Of a DNA stretch of 64,000 bases, positions 45,371 to 54,294 are shown one piece after another. Each line of letters begins with the position of its first letter. Position 1 is the stretch's first letter. The notes under the pieces were generated by a model. The model ran no database searches and was not told the origin of the DNA. It saw only the letters and a program-made list of their open reading frames with translations. The position numbers and the translations under genes are program-made. Source of the stretch: Streptomyces barringtoniae (GTDB lineage: Bacteria > Actinomycetota > Actinomycetes > Streptomycetales > Streptomycetaceae); NCBI RefSeq assembly GCF_020819595.1, contig NZ_JAJHNP010000015.1:62001-126000 (forward strand). The letters are read 5' to 3'.

Positions 45371-45892
45371 TTATCGGGTTCCCCACATGTAGGTCTGCTT
45401 CTTCAGCTTCAGGTAGACGAAGCTTTCGGTGGAGCGCACGCCGGGCAGGGACCGGATGCGTTTGTTGATGACGTCCAGCAGGTGGTCGTCGTCCTCGCAG
45501 ACGATCTCGGCGAGGATGTCGAACGAGCCCGCGGTCATCACCACGTACTCGACTTCCGACATGTCGGTCAGCGCGTCCGCGATCGACTCGACATCGCCCT
45601 CGACGTTGATCCCGACCATCGCCTGCCGGCGGAAGCCCACGGTGAGCGGGTCCGTGACGGCGACGATCTGCATCACGCCCTGGTCCAGCAGCTTCTGGAC
45701 GCGCTGGCGCACGGCCGCCTCGGAGAGCCCGACCGCCTTGCCGATCGCGGCGTACGGCCTGCGGCCGTCCTCCTGGAGCTGCTGGATGATGGCGAGGGAG
45801 ACGGCATCCAGCTGGGGGGTGCCGCCGTTCCTGGACTCGCGGGTGGAGTCCCTCTGGTCTGCGCTTCGACTGGCCACGACCTCACTGTGCAC
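45371..45892 (-). CDS. Lrp/AsnC-family regulator of the polyamine cluster
   Basis: A protein of about 173 residues with the Lrp/AsnC helix-turn-helix LDAVSLAIIQQLQEDGRRPYAAIGKAVGLSEAAVRQRVQKL followed by the RAM effector domain. GTG 45892 (VHSEVV) or GTG 45877 may be the start. The placement beside the aminotransferase and divergent from the aldehyde dehydrogenase suggests local control of both. In S. coelicolor a related regulator at this locus has been linked to polyamine catabolism; I recall that only in outline. Confidence 0.88.
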   Translation of the reverse strand: MHSEVVASRSADQRDSTRESRNGGTPQLDAVSLAIIQQLQEDGRRPYAAIGKAVGLSEAAVRQRVQKLLDQGVMQIVAVTDPLTVGFRRQAMVGINVEGDVESIADALTDMSEVEYVVMTAGSFDILAEIVCEDDDHLLDVINKRIRSLPGVRSTESFVYLKLKKQTYMWGTR

Positions 45893-46062
45893 GAGGTCTC
45901 GACAGTTTCGCAAGCCCCGATCGATGAAATTCGTTGTTTGAGACTCTCGGTCGTGCGGATTTCGCAGAACTCGCGGCCGCGGGGGTGTTGAAAACGTGGG
46001 CCCGACGGCTAGGGTGGGTGTCTCAGTGAGTGGACGGAAAGAACCAGATCAGGAGGCCGGCA

Positions 46063-47502
46063 GTGAGCACCGAGCTGCGTCGTCTGCGCAACTACATCGA
46101 CGGTGAGTTCCGGGACGCCGCCGACGGACGGACCACCGAGGTGGTCAACCCGGCGACGGGCGAGGCGTACGCGACCGCGCCGCTGTCCGGCGAGGCGGAC
46201 GTGGACGCCGCGATGGAGGCCGCCGCCCGCGCCTTCCCGGCCTGGCGCGACACCACCCCCGCCGAGCGCCAGAAGGCCCTGCTGAAGATCGCGGACGCGT
46301 TCGAGGAGCGCGCCGAGGAACTGATCGCGGCGGAGGTGGAGAACACGGGCAAGCCGATCGGGCTCACCCGCTCCGAGGAGATCCCGCCGATGGTCGACCA
46401 GATCCGCTTCTTCGCGGGCGCGGCGCGGATGCTGGAGGGCCGCTCGGCCGGCGAGTACATGGAGGGGATGACCTCGATCATCCGCCGTGAGCCGGTCGGC
46501 GTCTGCGCGCAGGTCGCGCCCTGGAACTACCCGATGATGATGGCGGTGTGGAAGTTCGCCCCCGCGATCGCCGCGGGCAACACGGTCGTCCTCAAGCCGT
46601 CGGACACCACCCCCGCCTCCACCGTCCTGATCGCCGACATCATCGGCTCGATCCTGCCCAAGGGCGTCTTCAACGTCGTCTGCGGCGACCGCGAGACCGG
46701 CCGGCTGATGGTCGAGCACGACACCCCGGCGATGGCCTCCATCACCGGCTCGGTCCGCGCCGGCATGTCGGTGGCCGAGTCGGCGTCGAAGGACCTCAAG
46801 CGGGTCCACCTGGAGCTGGGCGGCAAGGCCCCGGTCGTCGTCTTCGAGGACACCGACATCGCCAAGGCCGTCGAGGACATCTCCGTCGCGGGCTTCTTCA
46901 ACGCCGGCCAGGACTGTACGGCCGCCTGCCGTGTCCTCGTCCACGAGGCGATCCACGACGAGTTCGTGGCGGCTCTGGCGAAGGCCGCCGAGGACACCAA
47001 GACCGGCCAGCCGGACGACGAGGACGTGCTCTTCGGCCCGCTCAACAACCCCAACCAGCTCAAGCAGGTCGAGGGCTTCATCGAGCGGCTGCCCGCCCAC
47101 GCGCGCGTGGAGGCCGGCGGCAAGCGCGTCGGCGACAAGGGCTACTTCTTCGCGCCGACCGTCGTCTCCGGCGTCAAGCAGGACGACGAGATCATCCAGA
47201 AGGAGGTCTTCGGCCCGGTCATCACCGTCCAGACCTTCTCCGACGAGGACCAGGCCGTCGCGTACGCCAACGGCGTGGAGTACGCCCTCGCCTCCTCGGT
47301 GTGGACCAAGGACCACGCCCGCGCGATGCGCATGTCCAAGAAGCTCGACTTCGGCTGCGTGTGGATCAACACCCACATCCCGCTGGTCGCGGAGATGCCG
47401 CACGGCGGCTTCAAGAAGTCCGGCTACGGCAAGGACCTGTCGGCGTACGGCTTCGAGGACTACACGCGGATCAAGCACGTGATGACGTCCCTGGGCGAGT
47501 AG
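46063..47502 (+). CDS. Aldehyde dehydrogenase, probable gamma-aminobutyraldehyde dehydrogenase
   Basis: A 479-residue NAD(P)-dependent aldehyde dehydrogenase. The general-base Glu251 is in LELGGKAP and the nucleophile Cys285 in NAGQDCTA. GTG 46063 has AGGAGG ideally placed. It probably oxidises 4-aminobutanal from the neighbouring aminotransferase to GABA. Divergent from the Lrp gene, with about 170 bases between that probably hold both promoters. A 16-base-pair terminator follows. Confidence 0.92.
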   Translation: MSTELRRLRNYIDGEFRDAADGRTTEVVNPATGEAYATAPLSGEADVDAAMEAAARAFPAWRDTTPAERQKALLKIADAFEERAEELIAAEVENTGKPIGLTRSEEIPPMVDQIRFFAGAARMLEGRSAGEYMEGMTSIIRREPVGVCAQVAPWNYPMMMAVWKFAPAIAAGNTVVLKPSDTTPASTVLIADIIGSILPKGVFNVVCGDRETGRLMVEHDTPAMASITGSVRAGMSVAESASKDLKRVHLELGGKAPVVVFEDTDIAKAVEDISVAGFFNAGQDCTAACRVLVHEAIHDEFVAALAKAAEDTKTGQPDDEDVLFGPLNNPNQLKQVEGFIERLPAHARVEAGGKRVGDKGYFFAPTVVSGVKQDDEIIQKEVFGPVITVQTFSDEDQAVAYANGVEYALASSVWTKDHARAMRMSKKLDFGCVWINTHIPLVAEMPHGGFKKSGYGKDLSAYGFEDYTRIKHVMTSLGE

Positions 47503-47520
47503 GCACGGCGCACGGCAGCG

Positions 47521-47560
47521 CGCGGCCCCGGACGGGTTCACGTTCCCGTCCGGGGCCGCG
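47521..47560. terminator. 16-base-pair bidirectional terminator
   Basis: CGCGGCCCCGGACGGG pairs perfectly with CCCGTCCGGGGCCGCG, lying 18 bases after the aldehyde dehydrogenase stop and next to the end of the convergent gene. Confidence 0.75.
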
Positions 47561-47565
47561 CCGTG

Positions 47566-48606
47566 TCACGACCACAGGCCCGTCGACACGGCGATCAGCA
47601 TCCCCGGAACCCCGCCCAGCAGGAGAGCGAGCCCCAGCAGCAGGAGCGGCACGCCGACGACCAGGAGCAGCGGGGTGAGGTACAGCTCCGTGGAGGTGAT
47701 CAGCGTGCGGTCCCCCTGGCTCTCCTCCAGTAGCCACAGGCGGCGGACCGGCACCGCGGCGAGGGACGGGCTGGGCACTGTCCGGCCGTACGCCGTCTCA
47801 CGCCCGGCCGTGTCCGTATGGACGTATCGCTGTTCCCACGGGCCGCGGACGCCGTGGGTGCGCTCGGTGCCGCGGTACTCGGCCGCGACACGGCCGCCTC
47901 GCACGGCGCTGCGGGTCCGCGAGAAGACCAGCCGGCAGACCATGGTCCCGAAGCCGGTCAGCCCGGCCCCGAAGTTCACGAGAGGGACGCAGGCCAACGC
48001 CGGGCCCCATCCGCCGACGAGCCCCACCAGCACGCAGTAACACGCCAGCACGACAAGGGCGGCGCGGACCAGCAACTGCCAGGCGGTGAAGCGCTCCCTC
48101 AGCCGCGGCCGGGAGGCGGCTTCCCGCGCCGGCGCGGTCTCCGCGAGCGCGCCGGTACCCGCTTCTTCCGGCGCCGTCGGCCGCTTGGGTGCCGTTGGCA
48201 TCGTCGGCGTCGTCGGTGGCTTCGGCGTGAACCCGCTGCCGCCCGGCGGCCGTACCGCCCCCGCGCTGTCGGCGGGCTGCGCCCCGACGAGAAGGGCGTT
48301 GAGACGGTGCAGGGCCGCGAGACCCTCGGCCAGTTCACGCCGCGCGGACACCGGATCCCGCTCGGCCACCCGTGCCGCCTGCTCATAGGCGTCCAGAGCC
48401 CGGGCGTACTCCACGGCCATCACATGAGTGGCACCCGGACGGTCCGCGGTGAACGGATGCCCCGCGAGCAGCTCGCCGAACGCCGTCAACCGGCCCTGCA
48501 GCCGGGCCGATTCCTCCCGCGCCTCGCGGCGCCGCTTCCCTTGTGGCAGCACCCGGTCATCGTCCTCCCGGGAAGCGGCCAGGACATGGTGCGGTGCGGG
48601 ACGCAT
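47566..48606 (-). CDS. Membrane protein of unknown function
   Basis: A product of about 346 residues starting at ATG 48606 (start uncertain, no strong ribosome-binding site). Residues 1-165 are soluble and helical, with a Pro/Thr/Ala-rich linker. Two membrane helices follow at about 172-205, a soluble part with RGPWEQRYVHTDTAGRETAY, and two more helices at the C terminus. I do not recognise the family. It lies opposite the polyamine genes and overlaps none of them. Confidence 0.6.
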   Translation of the reverse strand: MRPAPHHVLAASREDDDRVLPQGKRRREAREESARLQGRLTAFGELLAGHPFTADRPGATHVMAVEYARALDAYEQAARVAERDPVSARRELAEGLAALHRLNALLVGAQPADSAGAVRPPGGSGFTPKPPTTPTMPTAPKRPTAPEEAGTGALAETAPAREAASRPRLRERFTAWQLLVRAALVVLACYCVLVGLVGGWGPALACVPLVNFGAGLTGFGTMVCRLVFSRTRSAVRGGRVAAEYRGTERTHGVRGPWEQRYVHTDTAGRETAYGRTVPSPSLAAVPVRRLWLLEESQGDRTLITSTELYLTPLLLVVGVPLLLLGLALLLGGVPGMLIAVSTGLWS

Positions 48607-48729
48607 ATCCGGGCCGTACGTTTCCGCACCCCGGCAACGGCCGTTGATCGACAGGGTGTCCGGCAGCCGCGGGCATGCTCGACGCAACGTCGATTGCCGG
48701 TCCGAGCGGCGGGGCGGCATCCTTCCGGG

Positions 48730-49923
48730 ATGCCTCGGACCTCTTCCCGTACGTCGCCGGTGTCCCGCCGCTCCCTCCTGCGCGCGCTCGGCGGCACCGC
48801 CGCGCTCGGCACCCTGGCCGGCTGCGGGGTGCCCGCCGCCTATGTCGCGCCCGGCGAGCGGGCCGTCGCCGACGAGTCCCTCGCCGACAAGAAGCTGACC
48901 TGGGCGAACTGGCCGCTGTACATCGACACCGACGACGACAACCCCAACCGGCGGCCCACGCTGGAGGCGTTCGAGAAGCGCACCGGGATCTCCGTGGACT
49001 ACGCCGAGGAGATCAACGACAACGACGAGTTCTTCGGCAAGATCAGCCCGGCGTTGATGAACCATCAGTCCACCGGCCGCGATCTGATCGTCATCAGCGA
49101 CTGGATGTGCGCCCGGTTCGTCCGGCTGGGCTGGGTCCAGGAGATGGACCGGGCCCGCCAGCCGAACGTGGCCAAGTACCTTGACCCGCTGCTGCGTTCG
49201 CCCGCCTTCGACAAGGGCCGCCGGTACACGGTGCCGTGGCAGTCGGGCATCACCGGCATCGCCTACAACCGCAGGAAACTCGGCCGCGAGATCCGGCACG
49301 TCAAGGACCTCTGGGCGAGCGACCTCAAGGGCCGCGTGACCCTCCTGTCCGGCCTGGACGAGTCCTTCGCCCTCCTCATGCAGGGCAACGGCGTCGACAT
49401 CTCCACATGGACGGCCGACGACTTCCACAATGTCTGCGACGAGGTGGAGCGCGAGGTCCACCGCGGCCAGATCCGCCGCTTCACCGGCAACGACTACACC
49501 AAGGACCTGGTCAGCGGAGACGTGCTGGCCTGCCAGGCCTACTCCGGCGACGTCATCCAGCTCCAGGCCGACAACCCCGACATCCGCTTCCTCGTCCCCG
49601 AGGAGGGCGCCGAGCTGTGGTCGGACTCCCTGATGATCCCCAACCGGGCCCGCCACAAGGCCAACGCGGAGCGCCTGATCGACTACTACTACGTCCCTGA
49701 GGTCGCCGCGGAGCTCGCCGCCTGGGTCAACTACGTCTGCCCCGTCCCCGCCGCCCGGGACGTCCTGGCCTCCTCGAAGGACAAGGACACCGCGGCCCTC
49801 GCCGACAACCCCCTCATCTTCCCCGACAGCGGCATGCGCAGGCGCCTGATGATCGCCCGGGACATCACCGCCACGGAACGGGTGGAGTTCGCGAAGCGGT
49901 GGAACAAGATCGTGGGGCTCTAG
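48730..49923 (+). CDS. PotD-like polyamine-binding lipoprotein
   Basis: A 397-residue extracellular solute-binding lipoprotein, similar to PotD (spermidine/putrescine). The signal has twin arginine (SRRSLLRALGG, residues 12-22) and lipobox LAGC (Cys32), so Tat export is likely. Ligand-pocket-like motifs include LTWANWPLYIDTDDDN and LLSGLDESFALLMQGNG. No permease or ATPase gene follows, so it may use components elsewhere. It lies in the polyamine region with the aminotransferase and aldehyde dehydrogenase. Confidence 0.88.
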   Translation: MPRTSSRTSPVSRRSLLRALGGTAALGTLAGCGVPAAYVAPGERAVADESLADKKLTWANWPLYIDTDDDNPNRRPTLEAFEKRTGISVDYAEEINDNDEFFGKISPALMNHQSTGRDLIVISDWMCARFVRLGWVQEMDRARQPNVAKYLDPLLRSPAFDKGRRYTVPWQSGITGIAYNRRKLGREIRHVKDLWASDLKGRVTLLSGLDESFALLMQGNGVDISTWTADDFHNVCDEVEREVHRGQIRRFTGNDYTKDLVSGDVLACQAYSGDVIQLQADNPDIRFLVPEEGAELWSDSLMIPNRARHKANAERLIDYYYVPEVAAELAAWVNYVCPVPAARDVLASSKDKDTAALADNPLIFPDSGMRRRLMIARDITATERVEFAKRWNKIVGL

Positions 49924-49969
49924 GGTCTGCCAGTAGGCTGCCGCGTACGGGCAGGAACGGGGCGGGTAC

Positions 49970-50353
49970 ATGACGGTGTGGGCGTTGGTCGTCGAGACGA
50001 CCGTGGGGACCAGTGAGCGCAAGCACGTCGAGGCCCATGTGGTGGCGCACGTCTCCGGGTCTCGTGACGACGCGCTCGTGGAGCTCGAGCGGCGGGCCCG
50101 GAGCTACGGGCCCGAGCACCCCAGAAGTCCCAGGCGCCGTCGGCTCCTTCGGGAGCGCGACGGATTCCTGCTCGTCGTCGACGGGGCGTGGCAGTCCTTC
50201 GCCACCCGGTTCACGGTGGCGGAGCTGCTGGAGGACTCCGACGCGCCCGTCGCCGTCCCGGAACCTGTCGACGAGCCGGTGGATCAGGTCGAGCGGTACA
50301 CGGACGGAGTCCCGGTGAAGCCGGCGTGGCTGGGACGCGACGACCTTCCCTGA
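49970..50353 (+). CDS. Conserved hypothetical protein (127 residues)
   Basis: A soluble protein starting MTVWALVVETTVGTSERKHV, with an alpha-beta character and an Arg-rich middle (RSPRRRRLLRERDGFLL). The frame has the third-position bias of real genes. No signal peptide, membrane helix or catalytic motif is visible. It lies between the PotD-like gene and the 50.5 kb operon. No function can be given. Confidence 0.7.
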   Translation: MTVWALVVETTVGTSERKHVEAHVVAHVSGSRDDALVELERRARSYGPEHPRSPRRRRLLRERDGFLLVVDGAWQSFATRFTVAELLEDSDAPVAVPEPVDEPVDQVERYTDGVPVKPAWLGRDDLP

Positions 50354-50486
50354 GCGCGTCCGCCGCATTCATGGGGAAATGGTGCCGTTCCCCGGGGAAA
50401 AGGTGCCGCGTTCACGGCCGATTGACGCATGGCTGACCAACTCCCCTTGCTCCTACGATGGAAGCCACCGTCGGGGGAGGGTGGAC

Positions 50487-51443
50487 GTGACGAGGAGTAC
50501 GCCACAGGGCGCCGGGCGCCGGCTGGAGAACGGGATCGCCTGGGCGGTCCGGAACCTGGACGGGATCGTCGCCATCGCCGTCGCCCTCGTCGTCGGGCTG
50601 ATGGACGTCCTCAACCAGAACATGGACGACAACATCGTCTCCGGCGCCACCCTGCTGGTCCTCGCCGCGCTGGTGTACGGCTCGCTCACCGAGCGCCGCC
50701 GGCGGATGGCCGACCTGCAGGCCGCGACCTCCGGGACCAGCCGGGCCATCGAGGACCTGGCGATGGTGCGCACCCTCTCCGGCGCCGAGGTCGCCCTCGC
50801 GCACGAGCGGGCTCGGCGCGCCACCACCCGCTGGGTGTTCAAGGGCGGCACCGGCACCTATCTGCGCGCCGTCACGCTGCCCGAGTGCGTGCTGGAGGCG
50901 CAGCGGCAGCGGCGGTCCCTCAGCATGAAGATCGACATCATCAATCCCGCAGACGAGCAGGTGTGCGCCGCCTACGCACGGTTCCGCAGCACCTTCGGCC
51001 CCGGCCCCGGCGACGCCGAGTGGACCGTCGAACGCACCCGCAAGGAGGCGTACGCCACCGTCGTCGCCGCCGGCTGGCACCGGCAGCGGCTCGACACCCT
51101 GGAGATCGACGTCCATCTGTCCTCCGTCGCACCGGCGCTGCGGTTCGACCTCTCGGACACCTGCCTGATCATCACCCAGGACGACCCCAGCCGGGTCAGT
51201 CTCTACGTGGAGCGCGACCGGCCGCTCTACGACTACTACGTCACCGAGCTGCACCAGAGCCGCGAGCAGGCGGTCAAGCTGGATCTGCGCGAGGCCGTCC
51301 CGCTCGCCGACGAACCGACCGTCGACGAGGTCAGACGTCTGCTCGACCGGCTCGGCCTGCCGCTTCCGCCGAGCTTCACCGACCGTGACGTCGGCGACAT
51401 CATCGCCAAGGCGCTGCGTGCGGAGAACCCGTACCGCAGGTGA
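50487..51443 (+). CDS. Two-helix membrane protein, first gene of an unknown operon
   Basis: A 318-residue protein starting at GTG 50487, with GGGGGAGG upstream. Two membrane helices lie near residues 22-40 and 49-63. A cytosolic alpha-beta domain of about 240 residues follows. Segments TWRWVFKGGTGTYLRAVTLP-like and LRFDLSDTCLIITQDD suggest a nucleotide- or PLD-like fold, but I see no catalytic HxK or other complete motif. The stop is 72 bases before the next start. Membrane anchor plus sensor-like domain recalls 2TM effectors of conflict systems; this is inference only. Confidence 0.7.
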   Translation: MTRSTPQGAGRRLENGIAWAVRNLDGIVAIAVALVVGLMDVLNQNMDDNIVSGATLLVLAALVYGSLTERRRRMADLQAATSGTSRAIEDLAMVRTLSGAEVALAHERARRATTRWVFKGGTGTYLRAVTLPECVLEAQRQRRSLSMKIDIINPADEQVCAAYARFRSTFGPGPGDAEWTVERTRKEAYATVVAAGWHRQRLDTLEIDVHLSSVAPALRFDLSDTCLIITQDDPSRVSLYVERDRPLYDYYVTELHQSREQAVKLDLREAVPLADEPTVDEVRRLLDRLGLPLPPSFTDRDVGDIIAKALRAENPYRR

Positions 51444-51514
51444 GCGAGCGCCGTGTTCCGGCCAAGGGGGCAGAGGGGCCGAGAGGGACCCGAGGGGACC
51501 AAGGGGGAAGGAAC

Positions 51515-52171
51515 ATGGACTATCCGGCCCTGGAACGGGCCGCCCGGCGGCACGCCACCGCCGAGCTGATGGGACACGCCGTATCGGAACTCGACCGGAT
51601 CGTCTCCGGCCGCCGCACCCTGCACGCGGTGCGCCACCCACTCGGGTTCGTCTGCCTGCCCATCCTGCGCGACGGCAGCGACGGCGTCTGCGTCCACGTC
51701 TTCGGCACACCGGAGGCGCAGCCCGACCGGTCCGTGCCCCAAGTGCACTGTCACAGCTGGCAGTTGACCAGCACAGTGCTGTACGGGCAACTCGACAACC
51801 GGCGGGTGGTGATCGATGACGACACCGGGGAGCCCACGCATCGGGTCTTCGAAGTGCACAGCGATCCCTCGGGCGTGGACGAACTGCGGCCCACCGAGCG
51901 GCTGGTGCGCTGTCGGCCCGGCGTGCGGCAGACCAGCTCGCGGGGCCAGAGCTATGCCCTCCCGGCGGGTGAATTCCACACCAGCGTGGTGCCGGACGGC
52001 CGCCCCACCGCCACGCTGGTCCTGGGCCGGACCCTGCCCGGCCGGGTGGACCTCTCCCTGGGCCCGCCGTCCGCCCCGGGGCACCGCATGGTCCGCCGGA
52101 CCTGCGACGCGACCCAGACCGCCCGGATCGCTCGGGCCGCCCTCAGGAGGATCCATGAGCCCGAACCCTGA
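51515..52171 (+). CDS. Cupin-like protein
   Basis: A 218-residue protein. VHCHSWQLTSTVLYGQL and, later, GEFHTSVV give His-x-His and a third His in the arrangement of metal-binding cupins such as cysteine dioxygenase. ATG 51515 has GGGGGAAGGAAC upstream. The end overlaps the inositol-phosphatase-like gene by 17 bases, so the two are coupled. The reaction is unknown: a metal-dependent oxygenase or isomerase is possible. Confidence 0.7.
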   Translation: MDYPALERAARRHATAELMGHAVSELDRIVSGRRTLHAVRHPLGFVCLPILRDGSDGVCVHVFGTPEAQPDRSVPQVHCHSWQLTSTVLYGQLDNRRVVIDDDTGEPTHRVFEVHSDPSGVDELRPTERLVRCRPGVRQTSSRGQSYALPAGEFHTSVVPDGRPTATLVLGRTLPGRVDLSLGPPSAPGHRMVRRTCDATQTARIARAALRRIHEPEP

Positions 52172-53111
52172 CCCCTGGTCCTCCGAGCGCAGTACGGCCG
52201 TGGCCGCCGCCGAGGAGGCCGGGGCGCTGCTGCGGTCCCGCTTTCCCGACGGCTTCGCCGCCCGGCCCAAGGGCCAACTCGGCGATGTGGTCACGGACTT
52301 GGACGTGGCCGCCGAGCGACTGGTGGTCGGCCGGATCCGGGAGCGCTTCCCGCACGACCGGATCCTCGCGGAGGAGTCCGGTGAACTGGTGGGGGACGGC
52401 GGGGGCCGTACCTGGCTGGTGGACCCGCTCGACGGCAGCAACAACGTGGTGATCGGGCTGGCCGTGTACGTCGTCGGCATCGCGCTGTGCGTCGATGACA
52501 CACCGGTGGTCGGGGTCGTCCACGATCCGATGACGGGCCGGACCTGGTCCGCGCTGCGGGGTGGCGGCGCCCACGGTCCGGGCGGGCGGTTCGCCGTCGC
52601 CGCGAACGGCCGCCCGCTTCCCGCTGCCGGGCCGCTGCTGGCGTGGACCCAGGGCCACTCCGTCTCCCGCGACGACCCCCTGGCCTGCTCCCTCCGGCAC
52701 ACCCTCGAACTCCGCTCCCGGCGCCTGCTCCAGCTCTGGGCGCCCCTGGTGGCCTGGGCGATGCTGGCCCGGGGGGACATCGACGGCTTCGTCGGCTACC
52801 GCGCGGAGGCGATCGACCTCCCCGCCGGAGCGCTGCTGGCCCGCGAGGCCGGCATCGCCCTGCGGCACCTCGACGGCGCGGAGTTCGGCGGCGGCTTCGG
52901 CGGCCCCGACACCGGGCGCTCCTTCGTCGCCGGGCGCCCGGAACTCCTGCCGCACCTGCTGGACCTCGTCAGCCCTTTCTCTCCCGGCACCGAGGACACT
53001 CACACGGCGGAAACCGCCCCGACAGGTCCAACGGCGCGGCGTTCTTCGGCGGCCGGTACGTCACCCTGGGTCCCCACGTCCGGCCACCGTCCCGGGAGAC
53101 CCTCAGCGTGA
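52155..53111 (+). CDS. Inositol monophosphatase-family phosphatase
   Basis: A 318-residue member of the IMPase/CysQ/FBPase superfamily. Metal ligands are visible in ILAEESGE (Glu73, Glu74) and WLVDPLDGSNN (Asp90, Asp93), with EAIDLPAGALLAREAG near the C terminus. AGGAGG precedes ATG 52155. The superfamily removes phosphates from inositol phosphates, PAP or sugar phosphates. The domain should end near residue 280. The Thr/Ser/Pro-rich tail of about 40 residues lies opposite a small gene and may reflect loss of the original stop. Confidence 0.82.
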   Translation: MSPNPDPWSSERSTAVAAAEEAGALLRSRFPDGFAARPKGQLGDVVTDLDVAAERLVVGRIRERFPHDRILAEESGELVGDGGGRTWLVDPLDGSNNVVIGLAVYVVGIALCVDDTPVVGVVHDPMTGRTWSALRGGGAHGPGGRFAVAANGRPLPAAGPLLAWTQGHSVSRDDPLACSLRHTLELRSRRLLQLWAPLVAWAMLARGDIDGFVGYRAEAIDLPAGALLAREAGIALRHLDGAEFGGGFGGPDTGRSFVAGRPELLPHLLDLVSPFSPGTEDTHTAETAPTGPTARRSSAAGTSPWVPTSGHRPGRPSA

Positions 53112-53148
53112 GAAACACCCTGACGTAGCCGTCTTCCTCGTCGTGCAT
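52969..53148 (-). CDS. Small 59-residue Cys-containing protein
   Basis: Starts at ATG 53148 behind AAAGGGCG and reads MHDEEDGYVRVFLTLRVS. It ends CECPRCRERKG, with a three-Cys cluster (CxCxxC) that could bind zinc. The middle DGGRTWGPRVTYRPP is rich in aromatic residues. It overlaps the tail of the phosphatase gene on the other strand by 143 bases and lies divergent from the XRE gene. Similar small genes beside XRE/DUF397 pairs are seen in Streptomyces, to my recollection. Confidence 0.65.
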   Translation of the reverse strand: MHDEEDGYVRVFLTLRVSRDGGRTWGPRVTYRPPKNAAPLDLSGRFPPCECPRCRERKG

Positions 53149-53261
53149 CACAACGCCCTTTCACTATCAGTGGCGATCCGTGCACAGAGTGACGCGGGCG
53201 CGAGTACCTTCGGAAGATGACCGAGCGTGACGACGCAGTCAGCACGAGGGGGAGTTGAAAG

Positions 53262-54101
53262 GTGGCCATCGAGGACAACCCGATCTCGCGCGTGCGGTAC
53301 GGGGAGGAACTCAGGCGGCGGAGGGAGGCGGCGGGGCTCACGCAGGAGGAGCTGGGCCAACGTGTCGTGATGTCCCGCACGCACATCGCGCACATCGAGG
53401 CGGGGCGCCGGCGACCCGACGTGGAGGACGCGCGGCGGCTGGACCGCGAGCTGGGCACGGATGGGTTCTTCGAGCGGTTCCTGCCGACGCTGGACGGCAG
53501 GAGGGTGGCGGAGCACTTCGCGGAGGCGCTGGAGTTCGAGAGCCAGGCGGCGATCATCAAGGAGTACGCGCCGAGCCTGGTGCCGGGCGTACTTCAGACG
53601 CAGCAGTACGCGTACGCGGTGCTCAACTCCGGCTACCCACGCAAGAACGACGAGGAGCGTGACAAGCTCCTGGTCACGCGACTTGAGCGGGGCCGCATTC
53701 TCGAGAACTTCGACTCGCCCGAGTTCTATGCGCTCCTCAGCGAGGCGGTGCTTCGACAGGTCATCGGCGGTCCGGACGTCATGTGCGAACAGCTACGGCA
53801 CATCATTCAGTTGGGGGAGGCCCGCCGCATTCGTGTACACGTGCTCCCTTTCAGTGTGGGCGCACACCCATTGCAGGCAGGCTTCCTTTCCCTCATGTGG
53901 TTCGACGAGTTGCCGCCCATTGCGTATGCCGAGGGAGTGAACAGCGGCCGGATCCTGGAACTACCGTCCGTGGTACGGGAGTGCCAGGAGCTCTACGATC
54001 ATGTGCTGGGCGACGCCATGTCGCACCGTGAGTCCCTGGACCTGCTCGGGTCCGTCGCGGAGGATTACGAACATGAAGCGCAGCGAGCCCACCATCCCTG
54101 A
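53262..54101 (+). CDS. XRE-family regulator with DUF5753 (Scr1-type) domain
   Basis: A 279-residue protein with a GTG start. A helix-turn-helix at about 13-65 (ELRRRREAAGLTQEELGQRVVMSRTHIAHIEAGRRRPDVEDA) is followed by DUF5753. This is the common Streptomyces regulator paired with DUF397 small proteins; some pairs act like toxin-antitoxin or developmental modules (BldB/AbaA/WhiJ-like). The end overlaps the DUF397 start by 29 bases. The function of this copy is unknown. Confidence 0.9.
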   Translation: MAIEDNPISRVRYGEELRRRREAAGLTQEELGQRVVMSRTHIAHIEAGRRRPDVEDARRLDRELGTDGFFERFLPTLDGRRVAEHFAEALEFESQAAIIKEYAPSLVPGVLQTQQYAYAVLNSGYPRKNDEERDKLLVTRLERGRILENFDSPEFYALLSEAVLRQVIGGPDVMCEQLRHIIQLGEARRIRVHVLPFSVGAHPLQAGFLSLMWFDELPPIAYAEGVNSGRILELPSVVRECQELYDHVLGDAMSHRESLDLLGSVAEDYEHEAQRAHHP

Positions 54102-54294
54102 CGCCTCGGCGTTGTCCGGCTGGCGTAAGTCCAGTTACAGCGGCGGAAGCAGCGACAGCTGCCTCGAAGTAAACGACACCGCCGCCCCCACCCACGTCCC
54201 CGTCCGCGACAGCAAGAACCCCACCGGCCCCGCCGTCGTCTTCTCGGCACCCGCCTGGTCGGCGTTCCTCGGTGCCGTGAAGACGAGCGGCTAG
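54073..54294 (+). CDS. DUF397 family small protein
   Basis: A 73-residue DUF397 protein. It contains SGWRKSSYSGGSSDSCLEV and VPVRDSKNPTGPAVVFS, the family signature, and ends with WSAFLGAVKTSG. ATG 54073 lies inside the end of the XRE gene. In known cases the DUF397 partner binds the XRE regulator. It converges with the permease gene. Confidence 0.9.
   Translation: MKRSEPTIPDASALSGWRKSSYSGGSSDSCLEVNDTAAPTHVPVRDSKNPTGPAVVFSAPAWSAFLGAVKTSG

Noticed and set aside
49424..49520. Possible frameshift in the PotD-like gene
   Set aside because: The frame and family sequence continue without interruption; the other frames are shadows.
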